34,449 bases of DNA from an uncultured Collinsella sp. (GCA_958427145.1 CAUAAZ010000023.1:1-34449); one strand, 5' to 3'; counted from the stretch's first letter, positions 16,035 to 24,618 are shown. Made by a program: numbers and translations. Notes: generated by a model from the sequence alone, not told the origin.

Positions 16035-16955
16035 TTACAGGAGACCGTTGTCCTGGAGGACCTTCTTAATAGCCTCGACGTTCTCGCCGGTCATGGCCTT
16101 CACCGGGCGCGGCATGGTCGGGCTGTCGAAGATGCCCATGAGGTTCATAGCGGTCTTGAAGGCGCCGACACCACCGGCATAGCCCTGGACGCCCGAGGTG
16201 ACATCCCAAATGTGGGAGATCTCGTTGAGGCGATCCTGCTCGGCCTTGACGGTAGCCCAGTCGCCGGCCTGAGCGGCCTTCCACTGGCGCACGTAGCCCT
16301 CGGGCTCAACGTTGGCGAGGCCCGGAACGGAGCCGTCGGCACCGCCAAGGTAAGCACCGTCGACGACGACCTCGTGACCGGTGAGGATGCTCATCGGATG
16401 GCCATTCTTCTCGTTCTCCTGAACGAGGTAGCGGAACGAGATGTCATCGCCCGAGGAATCCTTGACGCCGGCAAGGACGCCCTCGGCGCCGAGCTTGGCA
16501 AGGAGCTTCCAGGGGAGCTTGGTGTGGACGCACACGGGGATGTCGTAGGCGAAGATGGGAAGGTCGAGTTCCTCGTGCAGGATGCGGAAGTGCTCCTCGA
16601 CCTCGGTCATGCCCTGCAGGGCATAGAACGGGCAGGTGGCGACAAGCGCATCGGCGCCCAGCTCCTGGGCGACCTTACCATGCTCGATCATGCGCTCGGT
16701 CTCGGTGTCGATGATGCCAACCAGAACGGGAACGCGGTGGTCGACGATGCGCACGGCCTCGGCGACAATCTGGCGACGGCGCTCGTCGGTGGAGAAGACG
16801 ACCTCGCCCGAGGAGCCCAGGAAGAACAGGCCATCGACGCCGGCATCGATCATGCGGTTGATGCTGCGCTCAAAGGATGCAACGTCGAGCTGGTGGTCTT
16901 CGGTATCGGGAACAACGACGGGAGGGATAACGCCGGTGAATTTCTGAGTTGCCAC
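16035..16955 (-). CDS. nanA: NanA/DapA-family aldolase, probable N-acetylneuraminate lyase
   Basis: This class I aldolase of the dihydrodipicolinate synthase/N-acetylneuraminate lyase family uses a lysine Schiff base. Context suggests cleavage of N-acetylneuraminate to ManNAc and pyruvate. The 306-residue protein has GSSGE (47-51, carboxylate binding), Tyr137 in FAYDIP and Schiff-base Lys165 in GVKDSSGD. Classical sialic-acid lyases have a different segment after the lysine and a GFDE-type motif not seen here, so another 2-keto acid substrate is possible. There is no suitable ATG. GTG at 16955, preceded by AAGGAG at 6 bases, gives MATQKFTGVIPP, so I chose it. It is 68 bases downstream of the esterase-like gene. 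Confidence 0.75.
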   Translation of the reverse strand: MATQKFTGVIPPVVVPDTEDHQLDVASFERSINRMIDAGVDGLFFLGSSGEVVFSTDERRRQIVAEAVRIVDHRVPVLVGIIDTETERMIEHGKVAQELGADALVATCPFYALQGMTEVEEHFRILHEELDLPIFAYDIPVCVHTKLPWKLLAKLGAEGVLAGVKDSSGDDISFRYLVQENEKNGHPMSILTGHEVVVDGAYLGGADGSVPGLANVEPEGYVRQWKAAQAGDWATVKAEQDRLNEISHIWDVTSGVQGYAGGVGAFKTAMNLMGIFDSPTMPRPVKAMTGENVEAIKKVLQDNGLL

Positions 16956-17023
16956 AAGAATCTCCTTAGTTGTCTGGCGGGCGGCCCTATGCCACCCACT
17001 CTTGTTGGCAGTGTCCAAGCCGT

Positions 17024-17875
17024 CTAGGCCAAAGAACACGGGTAGAACGTTTGGTTAAAGAAGTCGACGACTTCGTTTTCGAACGCATTGATGCGCTCGT
17101 GAGCGTATTTGGCATAAATGATATGCCTTCGGTCACACTCAAGACCGTTGAATACAGCAAACTGACCCTTGGGATCGCTCACGGCGTCCATAAGCGATGT
17201 GCCCATGAGCACCGATCCGCGCACCCGAGACGACAGCGCCTCGAGGCCACCGGGAATTGGATTGGCAACCGCCGTGCAGGCAAGACCCTGCTCGTCCAGA
17301 GCAGAAACCGCCAGCGCGACTCCGCCGCCAAGGCCCTCGCCCCATGCAAAGATGCGGTCGGGGTCCATGCCATCAAGATTGCGCGCGACCTTCGCCAACG
17401 CGCAGCCCCAACGGACACGCTCGACAAAAGCGGGCGAAGCAATTCCCCGCTGCAGGTCGTCCGCACCAGCAACATCGTCATCCAGTGCAAGCACGGCATA
17501 TCCCATGGCGGCAAATCTCGTCATGTGATGCCAGCCGCGCACAGGCCGATCGATGTCGTGGAACATCAGGCACAGCGGCGCGCGCTCAGATACTCGGGCA
17601 CGACCAACAGGCTCAATCAAACGAGCGTGGACCGCATGGTCACCGAGCTCAAAGGAAACCTCCGAGTAACGGGCGCAGGGGTTAACAAAGTCAATCGCCG
17701 TAATGGCCAGGCCTTGAATCTCAAGATTCGAAGCGCATGTCTCTAAATCAGAAACATCTGCTTGGACATCACCGCGCCAGTCCCGATATTCTGCGAGCCT
17801 TGACGAAACCGTTCCAGGAATTCCCACGAGCCCGGGGACAATCAGCTCGTCAACATTGCTCTCGCACTTAGACAT
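17024..17875 (-). CDS. CE7-like alpha/beta-hydrolase lacking the nucleophile serine
   Basis: The 283-residue protein is a paralogue of the next gene upstream and has the alpha/beta-hydrolase layout of acetyl xylan esterase/cephalosporin C deacetylase (CE7). Aligning the two, the nucleophile elbow G-A-S-Q-G-G of the neighbour becomes G-E-G-L-G-G here, so the serine is Gly181. The other triad members appear kept: Asp230 in SLMDAVSDP and His259 in YAHER. The N-terminal third is divergent and shorter. It overlaps the neighbour by 8 bases (start 17875 inside the neighbour's stop region), so it is translated with it. The frame is intact, so it is probably a retained pseudoenzyme or altered-function protein rather than a decayed gene. 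Confidence 0.7.
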   Translation of the reverse strand: MSKCESNVDELIVPGLVGIPGTVSSRLAEYRDWRGDVQADVSDLETCASNLEIQGLAITAIDFVNPCARYSEVSFELGDHAVHARLIEPVGRARVSERAPLCLMFHDIDRPVRGWHHMTRFAAMGYAVLALDDDVAGADDLQRGIASPAFVERVRWGCALAKVARNLDGMDPDRIFAWGEGLGGGVALAVSALDEQGLACTAVANPIPGGLEALSSRVRGSVLMGTSLMDAVSDPKGQFAVFNGLECDRRHIIYAKYAHERINAFENEVVDFFNQTFYPCSLA

Positions 17876-18845
17876 GAGCCTCCCCTCCCTTGCAGAAAAA
17901 CGGAATGATCAGATCGTCAAAATCCTGAATCTCCTCGTGGCCAAAGCCTTCAAAGAACTCATGACGCTTTTCGCATGTCAGGTTGTTATAGACCGCAAAC
18001 TGCGTCGCTGGCGGACAGACGATATCGGCTGTGCCGGTGCCAAACAGCACGGGGCATTTGACCATAGGGGCAAAGTTCTTGGAATCGAAGTACGCCAGCT
18101 TGGCATAGGCTTCGTCAATACGAGTCGAGTCCTCGTCAAACCAGCAAGACCAATAGCGCAGGCCCTCGTAGGCAATGTCGTCGGCATCCAAATCCCAGAC
18201 CAGGCGGAAATCTGACAGGAAGGGATAGAGGATGGCAGCGCGATTGATAAGCTCGCTGTTAAGCGCACAGGTCGCAATGCCCAAACCGCCGCCCTGCGAC
18301 GCGCCGTTCACAAACACACGCGCAAGATCGATGCCCTCGAGCTCGCGAACGATGCGGCACAGGATGCGAATATCTTGGTGCAAGCGGACATAGTAGAGGT
18401 TGGCAGGGTCGCCGTCGATACCGGCGACGATATGCCCGGCAACCGTTGTGCCCTCAAATCCACCAATGTCCTCGGAGGGACCTCCTTGGCCGGGGCAGTC
18501 GAGGGCGATGAGTGCCATGCCCATGCCCGCAAACGACGCCTGCTCAAACCAGCTGCGGCTTGCACCCGGATACCCATGGAACTGAAGTACCAATGGCACG
18601 GGCTCGTCCGAGACGGGTTTAAGGTACTTGGCATGCAGGCGCGCGCCACACATGCCGGTATACCAGAGGTCGAAAAGCTGGCAGGTCGCGGCATCGGTGA
18701 CCGATGCCGTCTCGATCGCATAGTCAAGCCCGACGGCGTCGGCCTCGGCCATGCGATCCTTCCAAAAGAGATCGAAATCTGATGGACGGGGCATGGCGCC
18801 TCGATATTCACCAAATTGATGTTGTAGCTCCTGAGCACTTGGCAT
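17868..18845 (-). CDS. CE7-family deacetylase (acetyl xylan esterase/cephalosporin C deacetylase type), probable sialate O-deacetylase
   Basis: This serine esterase of the CE7 family removes acetyl groups from sugars. The 325-residue protein has the expected length and triad spacing: Ser183 in GASQGG, Asp274 in GTADIVCPP and His303 in FGHEE. The oxyanion and substrate segments FHGYPG and DCPGQGG are also present. Homologous genes sit in streptococcal sialic-acid loci, so removal of O-acetyl groups from sialic acid is the likely role here, by inference. The ATG at 18845 gives MPSAQELQHQF; AAAGG lies about 14 bases upstream, which is long, and TTG at 18860 is an alternative. No signal peptide is seen, so it acts in the cytoplasm after uptake. 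Confidence 0.82.
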   Translation of the reverse strand: MPSAQELQHQFGEYRGAMPRPSDFDLFWKDRMAEADAVGLDYAIETASVTDAATCQLFDLWYTGMCGARLHAKYLKPVSDEPVPLVLQFHGYPGASRSWFEQASFAGMGMALIALDCPGQGGPSEDIGGFEGTTVAGHIVAGIDGDPANLYYVRLHQDIRILCRIVRELEGIDLARVFVNGASQGGGLGIATCALNSELINRAAILYPFLSDFRLVWDLDADDIAYEGLRYWSCWFDEDSTRIDEAYAKLAYFDSKNFAPMVKCPVLFGTGTADIVCPPATQFAVYNNLTCEKRHEFFEGFGHEEIQDFDDLIIPFFCKGGEAHV

Positions 18846-18881
18846 GGCTCGTGAACCCAACCTTTCGAAATCGCAACGGAG

Positions 18882-18909
18882 GTGCGCCCGGCAAGGGAAC
18901 CGGGCGCAC
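18882..18909 (-). terminator. Intercistronic hairpin between transporter ATPase and esterase
   Basis: A perfect 10-bp stem pairs GTGCGCCCGG (18882-18891) with CCGGGCGCAC (18900-18909) around an 8-base loop. The minus-strand downstream sequence CTCCGTTGCG lacks a U-run, so this is a pause or mRNA-stability hairpin, or a weak terminator, dividing transport genes from catabolic genes. Confidence 0.55.
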
Positions 18910-18925
18910 GGGAGGGAAAGCGAGG

Positions 18926-19753
18926 CTACTCGCCGAGCTTGGGATGCAGCAGCGACGGCGCAGCGCCGAGCAGCATCTTGGTGTAGGGGTCCTGGGGGTG
19001 CTGGAAGACCTGCTTGGCCTCGCCCTGCTCGACGATCCTGCCGCCATTCATAACGATGATGTCGTCAGAGATATAGCGGACCGTCTGGATGTCATGGCTG
19101 ATGAACACCATGGCCAGGCCGAGCTCCTTCTTAAGGTCGGTCAACAGGTTCAGAATCTGTGCGCGGACCGAAACGTCCAGAGCCGAGGTGGGCTCGTCGG
19201 CGATGATGGCATCGGGGTTCAGCGACAGGGCACGGGCAATTGCGACGCGCTGACGCTGGCCGCCCGAAAGCTGACCGGGAAGAACCTCGGCGGCGGAGCT
19301 GGGCAGACCGGTGAGCTCCAGGAGCTCCTTGACGCGCTTCTCCTGCTCGGCCTCGGTACCCAGGTTGTGGACGCGCATGGGGTCGAGCAGCTGCTCGCGA
19401 ACGACCATGCGGGGATTGAGCGCCGTGGCCGGGTTCTGGAACACGACCGAGATGACGCGACCCATGTGGCGACGGTCCTCGGCGGTACGTTTGGTAACGT
19501 CCTTGCCCTTAAAGTAGACCTTGCCGCTCGTGGGGGCCTGCAGGCCGCACATGACGTTGGCGGTGGTGGACTTACCGCAACCGGACTCGCCGACGATGCC
19601 GATCGTCTGACCGGGCATGAGCTTAATCGTTACACCCTGGACGGCGTGAACCAGGTTGGGGTGCAGAATCGAGCCGGTACGGGTCCTAAAGGTGACGTGG
19701 ACGTCATCAAGGAAGATGATCGGCTCGACGCCGTTGACTGCGGTCTCGCTCAT
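18926..19753 (-). CDS. Peptide-type ABC transporter ATP-binding protein, probable sialic-acid importer
   Basis: This is the second ATPase of the island importer (DppF/OppF-like). Its 275 residues contain Walker A GESGCGKS (55-62), Q-loop FQNP, signature LSGGQ (162-166), Walker B AIIADEP (182-188) and the H-loop in FISHD. It ends soon after PYTKMLLGAAP, so it lacks the C-terminal cysteine-rich extension found in the OppD and OppF proteins at the left of this window. The ATG directly abuts the stop of the permease-ATPase fusion (TAGATG), which indicates coupling. It forms a heterodimer with the ATPase half of the fusion, by inference. The substrate assignment rests on neighbours. Confidence 0.88.
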   Translation of the reverse strand: MSETAVNGVEPIIFLDDVHVTFRTRTGSILHPNLVHAVQGVTIKLMPGQTIGIVGESGCGKSTTANVMCGLQAPTSGKVYFKGKDVTKRTAEDRRHMGRVISVVFQNPATALNPRMVVREQLLDPMRVHNLGTEAEQEKRVKELLELTGLPSSAAEVLPGQLSGGQRQRVAIARALSLNPDAIIADEPTSALDVSVRAQILNLLTDLKKELGLAMVFISHDIQTVRYISDDIIVMNGGRIVEQGEAKQVFQHPQDPYTKMLLGAAPSLLHPKLGE

Positions 19754-21769
19754 CTACATCACCTCCGCGTGAGGGGTCAAACCATTTGCCTTGAGCACCT
19801 CGTCGGGGAGCTCGGAATAGAAGTGCTCGGTGCCGGGCACGCGCTTGAAGACCGGACGGGTGTCCAGGCCAATACGCGGATGGCTCGAGCGGGGCGCGAA
19901 GCGATCGCCCTTGGGGAAATCGCGCGGGCTCGGAACGGCGCCGGGCACCTGGTGCAGGCGACCCGAACCGCTCTCGATGGACAGAACGGAACCCAGAAGA
20001 CCGCGGGTGTACTCGTGGATCGGGTTGGTGAGCAGCTCCTTGGTGGGTGCCTGCTCGATAACCTGGCCAGCGTACATAACCGTGATGTTATGGGCAACCT
20101 CGGCGACCAGAGCCAGGTCATGCGAAACGAAGATCATGGCAAAGCCGAGCTTGGCCTGAAGATCGTTGAGCAACTTGATGACCTGCTTCTGGACGGTAAC
20201 GTCCAGAGCGGTCGTGGGCTCGTCGCAGATGACCAGCTTGGGATCGCGGGTAAGGGCCATAGCGATCAGGACACGCTGACGCTGGCCGCCGGAAAGCTCG
20301 TGCGGATAGCTCTCGAGCGTGCGCTTGGGATCGAGGCCGACGAGCTCCAGGAGCTCCTCGGCGCTGCGGGTTCCGCCGCGCTTGGTGAGCTGCTTCATCT
20401 GGGCAGAGATGAGCATGGAGGGATTAAGCGAGGACAGGGCGTCCTGATAGACCATAGCGATATCGGTACCGCGCAGGCCGAACCACTCCTTCTTGCTCAT
20501 CTTGAGCAGGTCGCGACCCTCCCAGAGAACCTCGCCGGAAAGATGCTCGTCATCGTCGGTCAGGCCCATGATGGCCAGCGTGGTGATGGACTTACCGCAA
20601 CCGGACTCGCCCACCAGGCCCATGGTCTGACCAGGACGAACGTCAAAGTTGACATGGTCGACGACGTTGATATCACCGTGATGCTCAAACTGGATGCAGA
20701 AGTCACGGACCGAGAGAATCGGCTCAACGGACTCGTCGGGCACGTGGCGATCGTCACGCTTGAGCTCGACATCGCGCAGGGCGCCAAGGCGAGCGGAGAG
20801 GGACTGGGCCTGCTCCTTGTAGGCGCGAACGGGGTCGGAGACCAGCAGGTCGGCCTCGCGACGCTTGGAGGAATCGGTCGGATCCAGGGCGGCGGAGGGG
20901 GCAGCGGCCATAGCGTCGGTAATGCCCTCGGAGAGGATGTTGAGCGCCAGGCAGGTGATCATGATGGCCAGGCCCGGGAACAGCGCCTGCCACCAACGGC
21001 CAGCGAGCACGCCGCCGCGGGCGTCGGCGAGGATGTTGCCCCAGGTAGCAGTGGGCTCCTGGATACCAGCGCCGATGAAGGTCAGCGAGGCCTCGAAGAT
21101 GATGGCGTCGGCGACCAGGGTAACGGTGAAGACCATGATCGGGGCGATGCAGTTACGCAGAACATGCTTGATCAAAATCCACGGAGCCTTGGCACCGGAA
21201 ACGATGACCGCGCGAACATAGTCCTCGCCGTACTCGGACACGATGTTGGCGCGCACGATACGGGCAATCTGCGGAGTGTACATAAAGCCGATGGCGAAGA
21301 TGATCGACGGCACGGAGTTGCCCAGGATGGAGACGAAGACGGCCGCGAGGGCGATGCCCGGGATGGACATGATGATGTCCAAGATACGCATGATCGTCTC
21401 GGAGACGGCCTTGCGCGAAACCGCTGCAAGGGCGCCCACGACCGAGCCGCAGACCAGAGCCATGGCGGTGGCGCCAAAGCCGATAATCAGCGAGTAACGA
21501 CCACCGTAGAGCATACGCGACAGAATGTCGCGACCCTTATCGTCGATACCGAAGATAAATCCGTTGCCGGGAGCCTGGCGAGCCGTAAAAATCTCGACCG
21601 GGCTATAGGGGGCAAGAAGGGGCGCCAGGATCGCAGTCAGGGCGACCAGCACCAGCACGACGGCGGCAATCTTAGAAGACAGCGTCATCTTCTTCCAGCC
21701 ACCGAGCTTGAGCCCCTTGGAGGCAGCCTTCTCGAGCTGCTCGGTTTGCTTCTCTCGAATCTTTACCAT
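19754..21769 (-). CDS. Fused ABC transporter permease and ATPase (DppC-DppD fusion)
   Basis: This single 671-residue chain joins a channel subunit to an ATPase. Residues 1-290 are a DppC-like permease with six predicted helices, starting near 33-52, and an EAA-type loop (VIVSGAKAPWILIKHVLRN, 188-206). Residues 290-350 are a polar linker, and 350-671 are the ATPase: Walker A GESGCGKS (387-394), signature LSGGQ (492-496), Walker B LVICDEP (512-518) and a C-terminal oligopeptide-transporter extension. The frame is open throughout and has no internal stop, so the fusion is real. From memory, actinobacterial sialic-acid importers (SiaEFGI, NanBCDF) have the same permease-ATPase fusion. It lies 3 bases after the upstream permease gene. 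Confidence 0.9.
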   Translation of the reverse strand: MVKIREKQTEQLEKAASKGLKLGGWKKMTLSSKIAAVVLVLVALTAILAPLLAPYSPVEIFTARQAPGNGFIFGIDDKGRDILSRMLYGGRYSLIIGFGATAMALVCGSVVGALAAVSRKAVSETIMRILDIIMSIPGIALAAVFVSILGNSVPSIIFAIGFMYTPQIARIVRANIVSEYGEDYVRAVIVSGAKAPWILIKHVLRNCIAPIMVFTVTLVADAIIFEASLTFIGAGIQEPTATWGNILADARGGVLAGRWWQALFPGLAIMITCLALNILSEGITDAMAAAPSAALDPTDSSKRREADLLVSDPVRAYKEQAQSLSARLGALRDVELKRDDRHVPDESVEPILSVRDFCIQFEHHGDINVVDHVNFDVRPGQTMGLVGESGCGKSITTLAIMGLTDDDEHLSGEVLWEGRDLLKMSKKEWFGLRGTDIAMVYQDALSSLNPSMLISAQMKQLTKRGGTRSAEELLELVGLDPKRTLESYPHELSGGQRQRVLIAMALTRDPKLVICDEPTTALDVTVQKQVIKLLNDLQAKLGFAMIFVSHDLALVAEVAHNITVMYAGQVIEQAPTKELLTNPIHEYTRGLLGSVLSIESGSGRLHQVPGAVPSPRDFPKGDRFAPRSSHPRIGLDTRPVFKRVPGTEHFYSELPDEVLKANGLTPHAEVM

Positions 21770-21772
21770 AAT

Positions 21773-22729
21773 CTACACCGTCCTGATGCGCGGGTTGATG
21801 AGCAGGTAGAGCATGTCAACCACGATGTTGATGATGATGAAGGCGAGAGCAACGACGATGACGACGCCCTGAACCAGGTTCGCCTCGTTGCCCTGAACGC
21901 CCTGCAGAATCGCGGTGCCCATGCCGGGGAGGTTGAAGATAACCTCGATGACGACGGCGCCGCCCATGAGGTAACCGATCTTAAGACCGAGGGTGGTGAC
22001 CGGGGTGATCAGCGCATTGCGAAGAACGTTGATGCCGACGACGACCTTCTCGGGAACGCCGGCGCCACGAGCCATACGGACATAGTCCTTGTCGAGCTCC
22101 TCGACCATGGCGGTACGCACGATACGAGTCATCTGGCCCGTCAGCGGAAATGCCAAGGCGATGGCGGGCATGATCATACGTCCCAGATAGCCAACCGGAT
22201 TCGTGGTGAAGTGAGGCAGAGCACCCGATGCCGGGAGCACCTTAAGGTAGGAAGAGAACAGCAGGATCAACAGAACGGCAAGCCAGAACGACGGGGTTGC
22301 CAAGCCGGCGATGGAAAAGACGCGGATCACTTGGTCCGGCCATTTGTCGCGATACAGTGCCGCGATGACGCCGAGCAAAAACGAAACGACCGCACCGATG
22401 GCAAGACCGATGAAGGTCAGCTGCATCGTGACGGGCAGGGCCGTGGAGATGCGCTTGGCAACGGAGTTGCGAGCAGCACCATAGGTGCCCATGTCGCCAT
22501 GGATCAAATCGCCCATATAGCGCACGTAGCGCACGGGCCAGGGGTCGTCCAGACCATACTTCTCATGGTACTCGGCAACCGCCTCGGGCGAGGCACCGTC
22601 ACCCAACGCCGTGTAGGCGGGGTCGGTCTTGGAGAACGACATAAGGAAGAACACCAGGACGGTGACGCCCAATGCCATGATCGGCAGCGCCACAAGACGC
22701 CTTCCAATCAAACGTAGCAAGTTGTTCAC
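21773..22729 (-). CDS. Peptide-type ABC transporter permease (DppB-like), probable sialic-acid importer
   Basis: This is the partner channel subunit of the fusion protein. The 318-residue protein starts MNNLLRLIGRRLVALPIMA and has a first membrane helix, a loop with HEKYGLDDPWPVRY typical of DppB, five further helices, an EAA-type loop (VRMARGAGVPEKVVVGINVLRN) and the ending LINPRIRTV. I chose GTG at 22729 because AAAGGGGAG precedes it by 5 bases; the longer frame to 22762 adds 11 polar residues. A terminator-like hairpin separates it from the binding-protein gene. Confidence 0.88.
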   Translation of the reverse strand: MNNLLRLIGRRLVALPIMALGVTVLVFFLMSFSKTDPAYTALGDGASPEAVAEYHEKYGLDDPWPVRYVRYMGDLIHGDMGTYGAARNSVAKRISTALPVTMQLTFIGLAIGAVVSFLLGVIAALYRDKWPDQVIRVFSIAGLATPSFWLAVLLILLFSSYLKVLPASGALPHFTTNPVGYLGRMIMPAIALAFPLTGQMTRIVRTAMVEELDKDYVRMARGAGVPEKVVVGINVLRNALITPVTTLGLKIGYLMGGAVVIEVIFNLPGMGTAILQGVQGNEANLVQGVVIVVALAFIIINIVVDMLYLLINPRIRTV

Positions 22730-22790
22730 GTTCTCTCCCCTTTCTTTTGTCGGTAGGACCAACTGGTATATGAGTACGGATACTCATTAC

Positions 22791-22824
22791 AAGACCCGAG
22801 CGACATCGTTGCCGCCCGGGTCTT
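22791..22824 (-). terminator. Intercistronic hairpin between binding protein and permease genes
   Basis: On the minus strand AAGACCCGGGCG (22824-22813) pairs with CGCTCGGGTCTT (22802-22791), a 12-bp stem with one G-U pair and a 10-base loop. The weak U-tail (UCUUGUAAU) suggests partial termination that gives excess binding-protein mRNA, as seen for oppA/oppB. Confidence 0.7.
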
Positions 22825-22886
22825 TGTTTCAACTATGAGGATACGGTCCCAACGACCGACATCCTGCATACAGACTCAAGCGAGTC

Positions 22887-24500
22887 TTACGCCTTGACGG
22901 TCGCAACGCCCCTGAAGGACATGCTCGTCGTGCCGATGCCCTTGAAACCATCGAGGGCCTCGCCGTTGGGCGCAGTGGACGGATCGTCCCAGGAAGCGGA
23001 GACGGTCTTGACGTGGACAACGGGGTACAGAACGGCGTTGTCGGCAATGATGTCGAAGCACTCGTTCCACTTCTTCTGCTGCTCGTCGCCCTCGGCGGCA
23101 AGAGCCTCGTCCATGAGACCGTGGAGCTTCTGCCACTCAGCGGACTCCTTCCACGGGCAACGGGTCTGCATCCAGACGTTGTCGCCGTACCACCAGTTGA
23201 GCAGCAGGTCGGGATCAGCGCCGAAGCAGGAAGGATCGCCAGGGGCAAGGAGGATATCGTAGGCCTCGCCGCCGTCAATGGCAGCGTAGGTAGCCGGCGA
23301 GGTATCGGTCTGGATGGTCACATCGAAGCCGAGAGCGTCGAGGTCGTTCTTGACCTGGGCGGCCATGCCCTTAATCTGCTCGTTGTCGGTGGTGCGCAGG
23401 GTGATGGCACCCGGGGTGATGCCAGACTCCTCGATGAGCTTCTTAGCCTTCTTGGCGTCGGTCTTGTACACCGTGGAAGCCTCATGATAGTTGGTGAAGC
23501 TCTTGGGCAGGTAGCAGCTGGCAGCGGTGGCAAGGCCGGCGAAAGTGTTGCTGACCATCTTCTCGGTGTCGAGCGCATACATGACGGCCTGACGGACCTT
23601 GACGTTGTTCCAAGGCTCCTTGGCGACGTTGAACATGATGAAGCGGGTGCCGAAACCCTGAACGTTATCGATCTTGCAGCCGGCGCTCTCGAGCTGGTCG
23701 ACGGCATCAGCGGTAACGAGCTCCATAACGAGCGTGGAGCCCTCCTGCTGAGCGGTAACGCGAGCGGTGGGGTCGGTCAGGATGCTGTACTGGATCTTCT
23801 TATCCTCGGCAGCATACTCACCGTTGTACTCGGGGTTGGGAACCAGGGTGATCTCGGTATCGGAGATAGAGTCGTACATCCAGGGGCCGGAGCCGATCGG
23901 CTGCTTGGCGCGATCCTCCTCGGTCTGGGTGGCCGGGGTAACGCGGACGATGGCCAGACGATCCTTGAGCAGGGAGAAGTTGGGGACCTTGGTCTTGACC
24001 GTCACGGTGCTGGCGTCCTTGGCCTCGATGGACTCGAAGGGCTGGAAGAACGGAGCATAGGTAGCGGAAGCGGCGCAAGCGGTGTAGGAGGCAACGACAT
24101 CGTCAGCGGTGACCTCGGTGCCATCGGAGAACTTGGCGCCCTTGCGGATGGTGACCTCGAAAGTGGTGTCGTCCACGGACTTAGGATCGTCGGTGGCGAG
24201 CTCGTTGAAGGTGCTGTAGTCGTGGTAATCGATGCCGTAGAGGCCCTCGACGACGTGCCAGTTAGCACCCAGGCCCACAGCGGAGCCGGTGCTGGCGGGA
24301 TCGAAGCTGGACGGAGCGTAAGCGGAACCAGCGGTGATCACGCCGCCGCCACGGTTGGCGGAATCGGTGGAACCGGAAGCGGAACCCTCGTCGCTAGAGC
24401 TGCCACCGCAGCCGGTGAGACCAAGCCCTGCGACAGCAGCGACGCTGCCGGTGAGGCCGAGGAACGAACGCCTGGACATACCCTTGTTGATGATGGCCAT
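22887..24500 (-). CDS. Family 5 solute-binding lipoprotein, probable sialic-acid receptor
   Basis: This is the extracellular receptor of the island importer. The 537-residue precursor has a twin-arginine signal SRRSFLG (9-15) and a lipobox LTGC with Cys31, then a Ser/Gly/Asp linker, so it is probably exported folded by Tat and lipid-anchored. The mature region is of the SBP_bac_5 (DppA/OppA) type, with FEVTIRKGAKFSDGTEVTADD. Related proteins in Haemophilus ducreyi (SatA) and actinobacterial sialic-acid loci bind sialic acid; that role here is inferred from the downstream nan genes. The start at 24500 has AGGAGA 5-6 bases upstream; Met8 is an alternative. It is the first gene of the island operon. 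Confidence 0.85.
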   Translation of the reverse strand: MAIINKGMSRRSFLGLTGSVAAVAGLGLTGCGGSSSDEGSASGSTDSANRGGGVITAGSAYAPSSFDPASTGSAVGLGANWHVVEGLYGIDYHDYSTFNELATDDPKSVDDTTFEVTIRKGAKFSDGTEVTADDVVASYTACAASATYAPFFQPFESIEAKDASTVTVKTKVPNFSLLKDRLAIVRVTPATQTEEDRAKQPIGSGPWMYDSISDTEITLVPNPEYNGEYAAEDKKIQYSILTDPTARVTAQQEGSTLVMELVTADAVDQLESAGCKIDNVQGFGTRFIMFNVAKEPWNNVKVRQAVMYALDTEKMVSNTFAGLATAASCYLPKSFTNYHEASTVYKTDAKKAKKLIEESGITPGAITLRTTDNEQIKGMAAQVKNDLDALGFDVTIQTDTSPATYAAIDGGEAYDILLAPGDPSCFGADPDLLLNWWYGDNVWMQTRCPWKESAEWQKLHGLMDEALAAEGDEQQKKWNECFDIIADNAVLYPVVHVKTVSASWDDPSTAPNGEALDGFKGIGTTSMSFRGVATVKA

Positions 24501-24569
24501 GTCTTCTCCTATCAATAGAGAATCTTACTCGGGAGCACCTAGACTTGCCCCCGCGCAACTTGCGGACGA

Positions 24570-24597
24570 TATATACCTTACCTACCGACGAACCCAA
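24570..24597 (-). promoter_or_regulatory. Candidate proximal promoter of the sialic-acid operon
   Basis: On the minus strand TTGGGT (24597-24592) and TATATA (24575-24570) are separated by 16 bases, about 70 bases upstream of the binding-protein ATG. It lies directly downstream of the symmetric element at 24619-24701, which would then be an operator region. Confidence 0.4.
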
Positions 24598-24618
24598 CTG
24601 AGGTGCCGCGCTCGGCGA

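Noticed and set aside
18704..22717. Very long plus-strand open frame (over 1300 codons) opposite the transporter genes
   Set aside because: It is antisense to genes with clear ABC-transporter motifs, and its translation is low-complexity in Asp, Gly, His and Leu, as expected from codon bias of the opposite strand.
24562..24590. GGTATA near the candidate nan promoter as an E. coli-type NanR site
   Set aside because: E. coli NanR uses spaced repeats of the hexamer. Only one copy is present here and it overlaps the -10-like sequence, so chance is enough.
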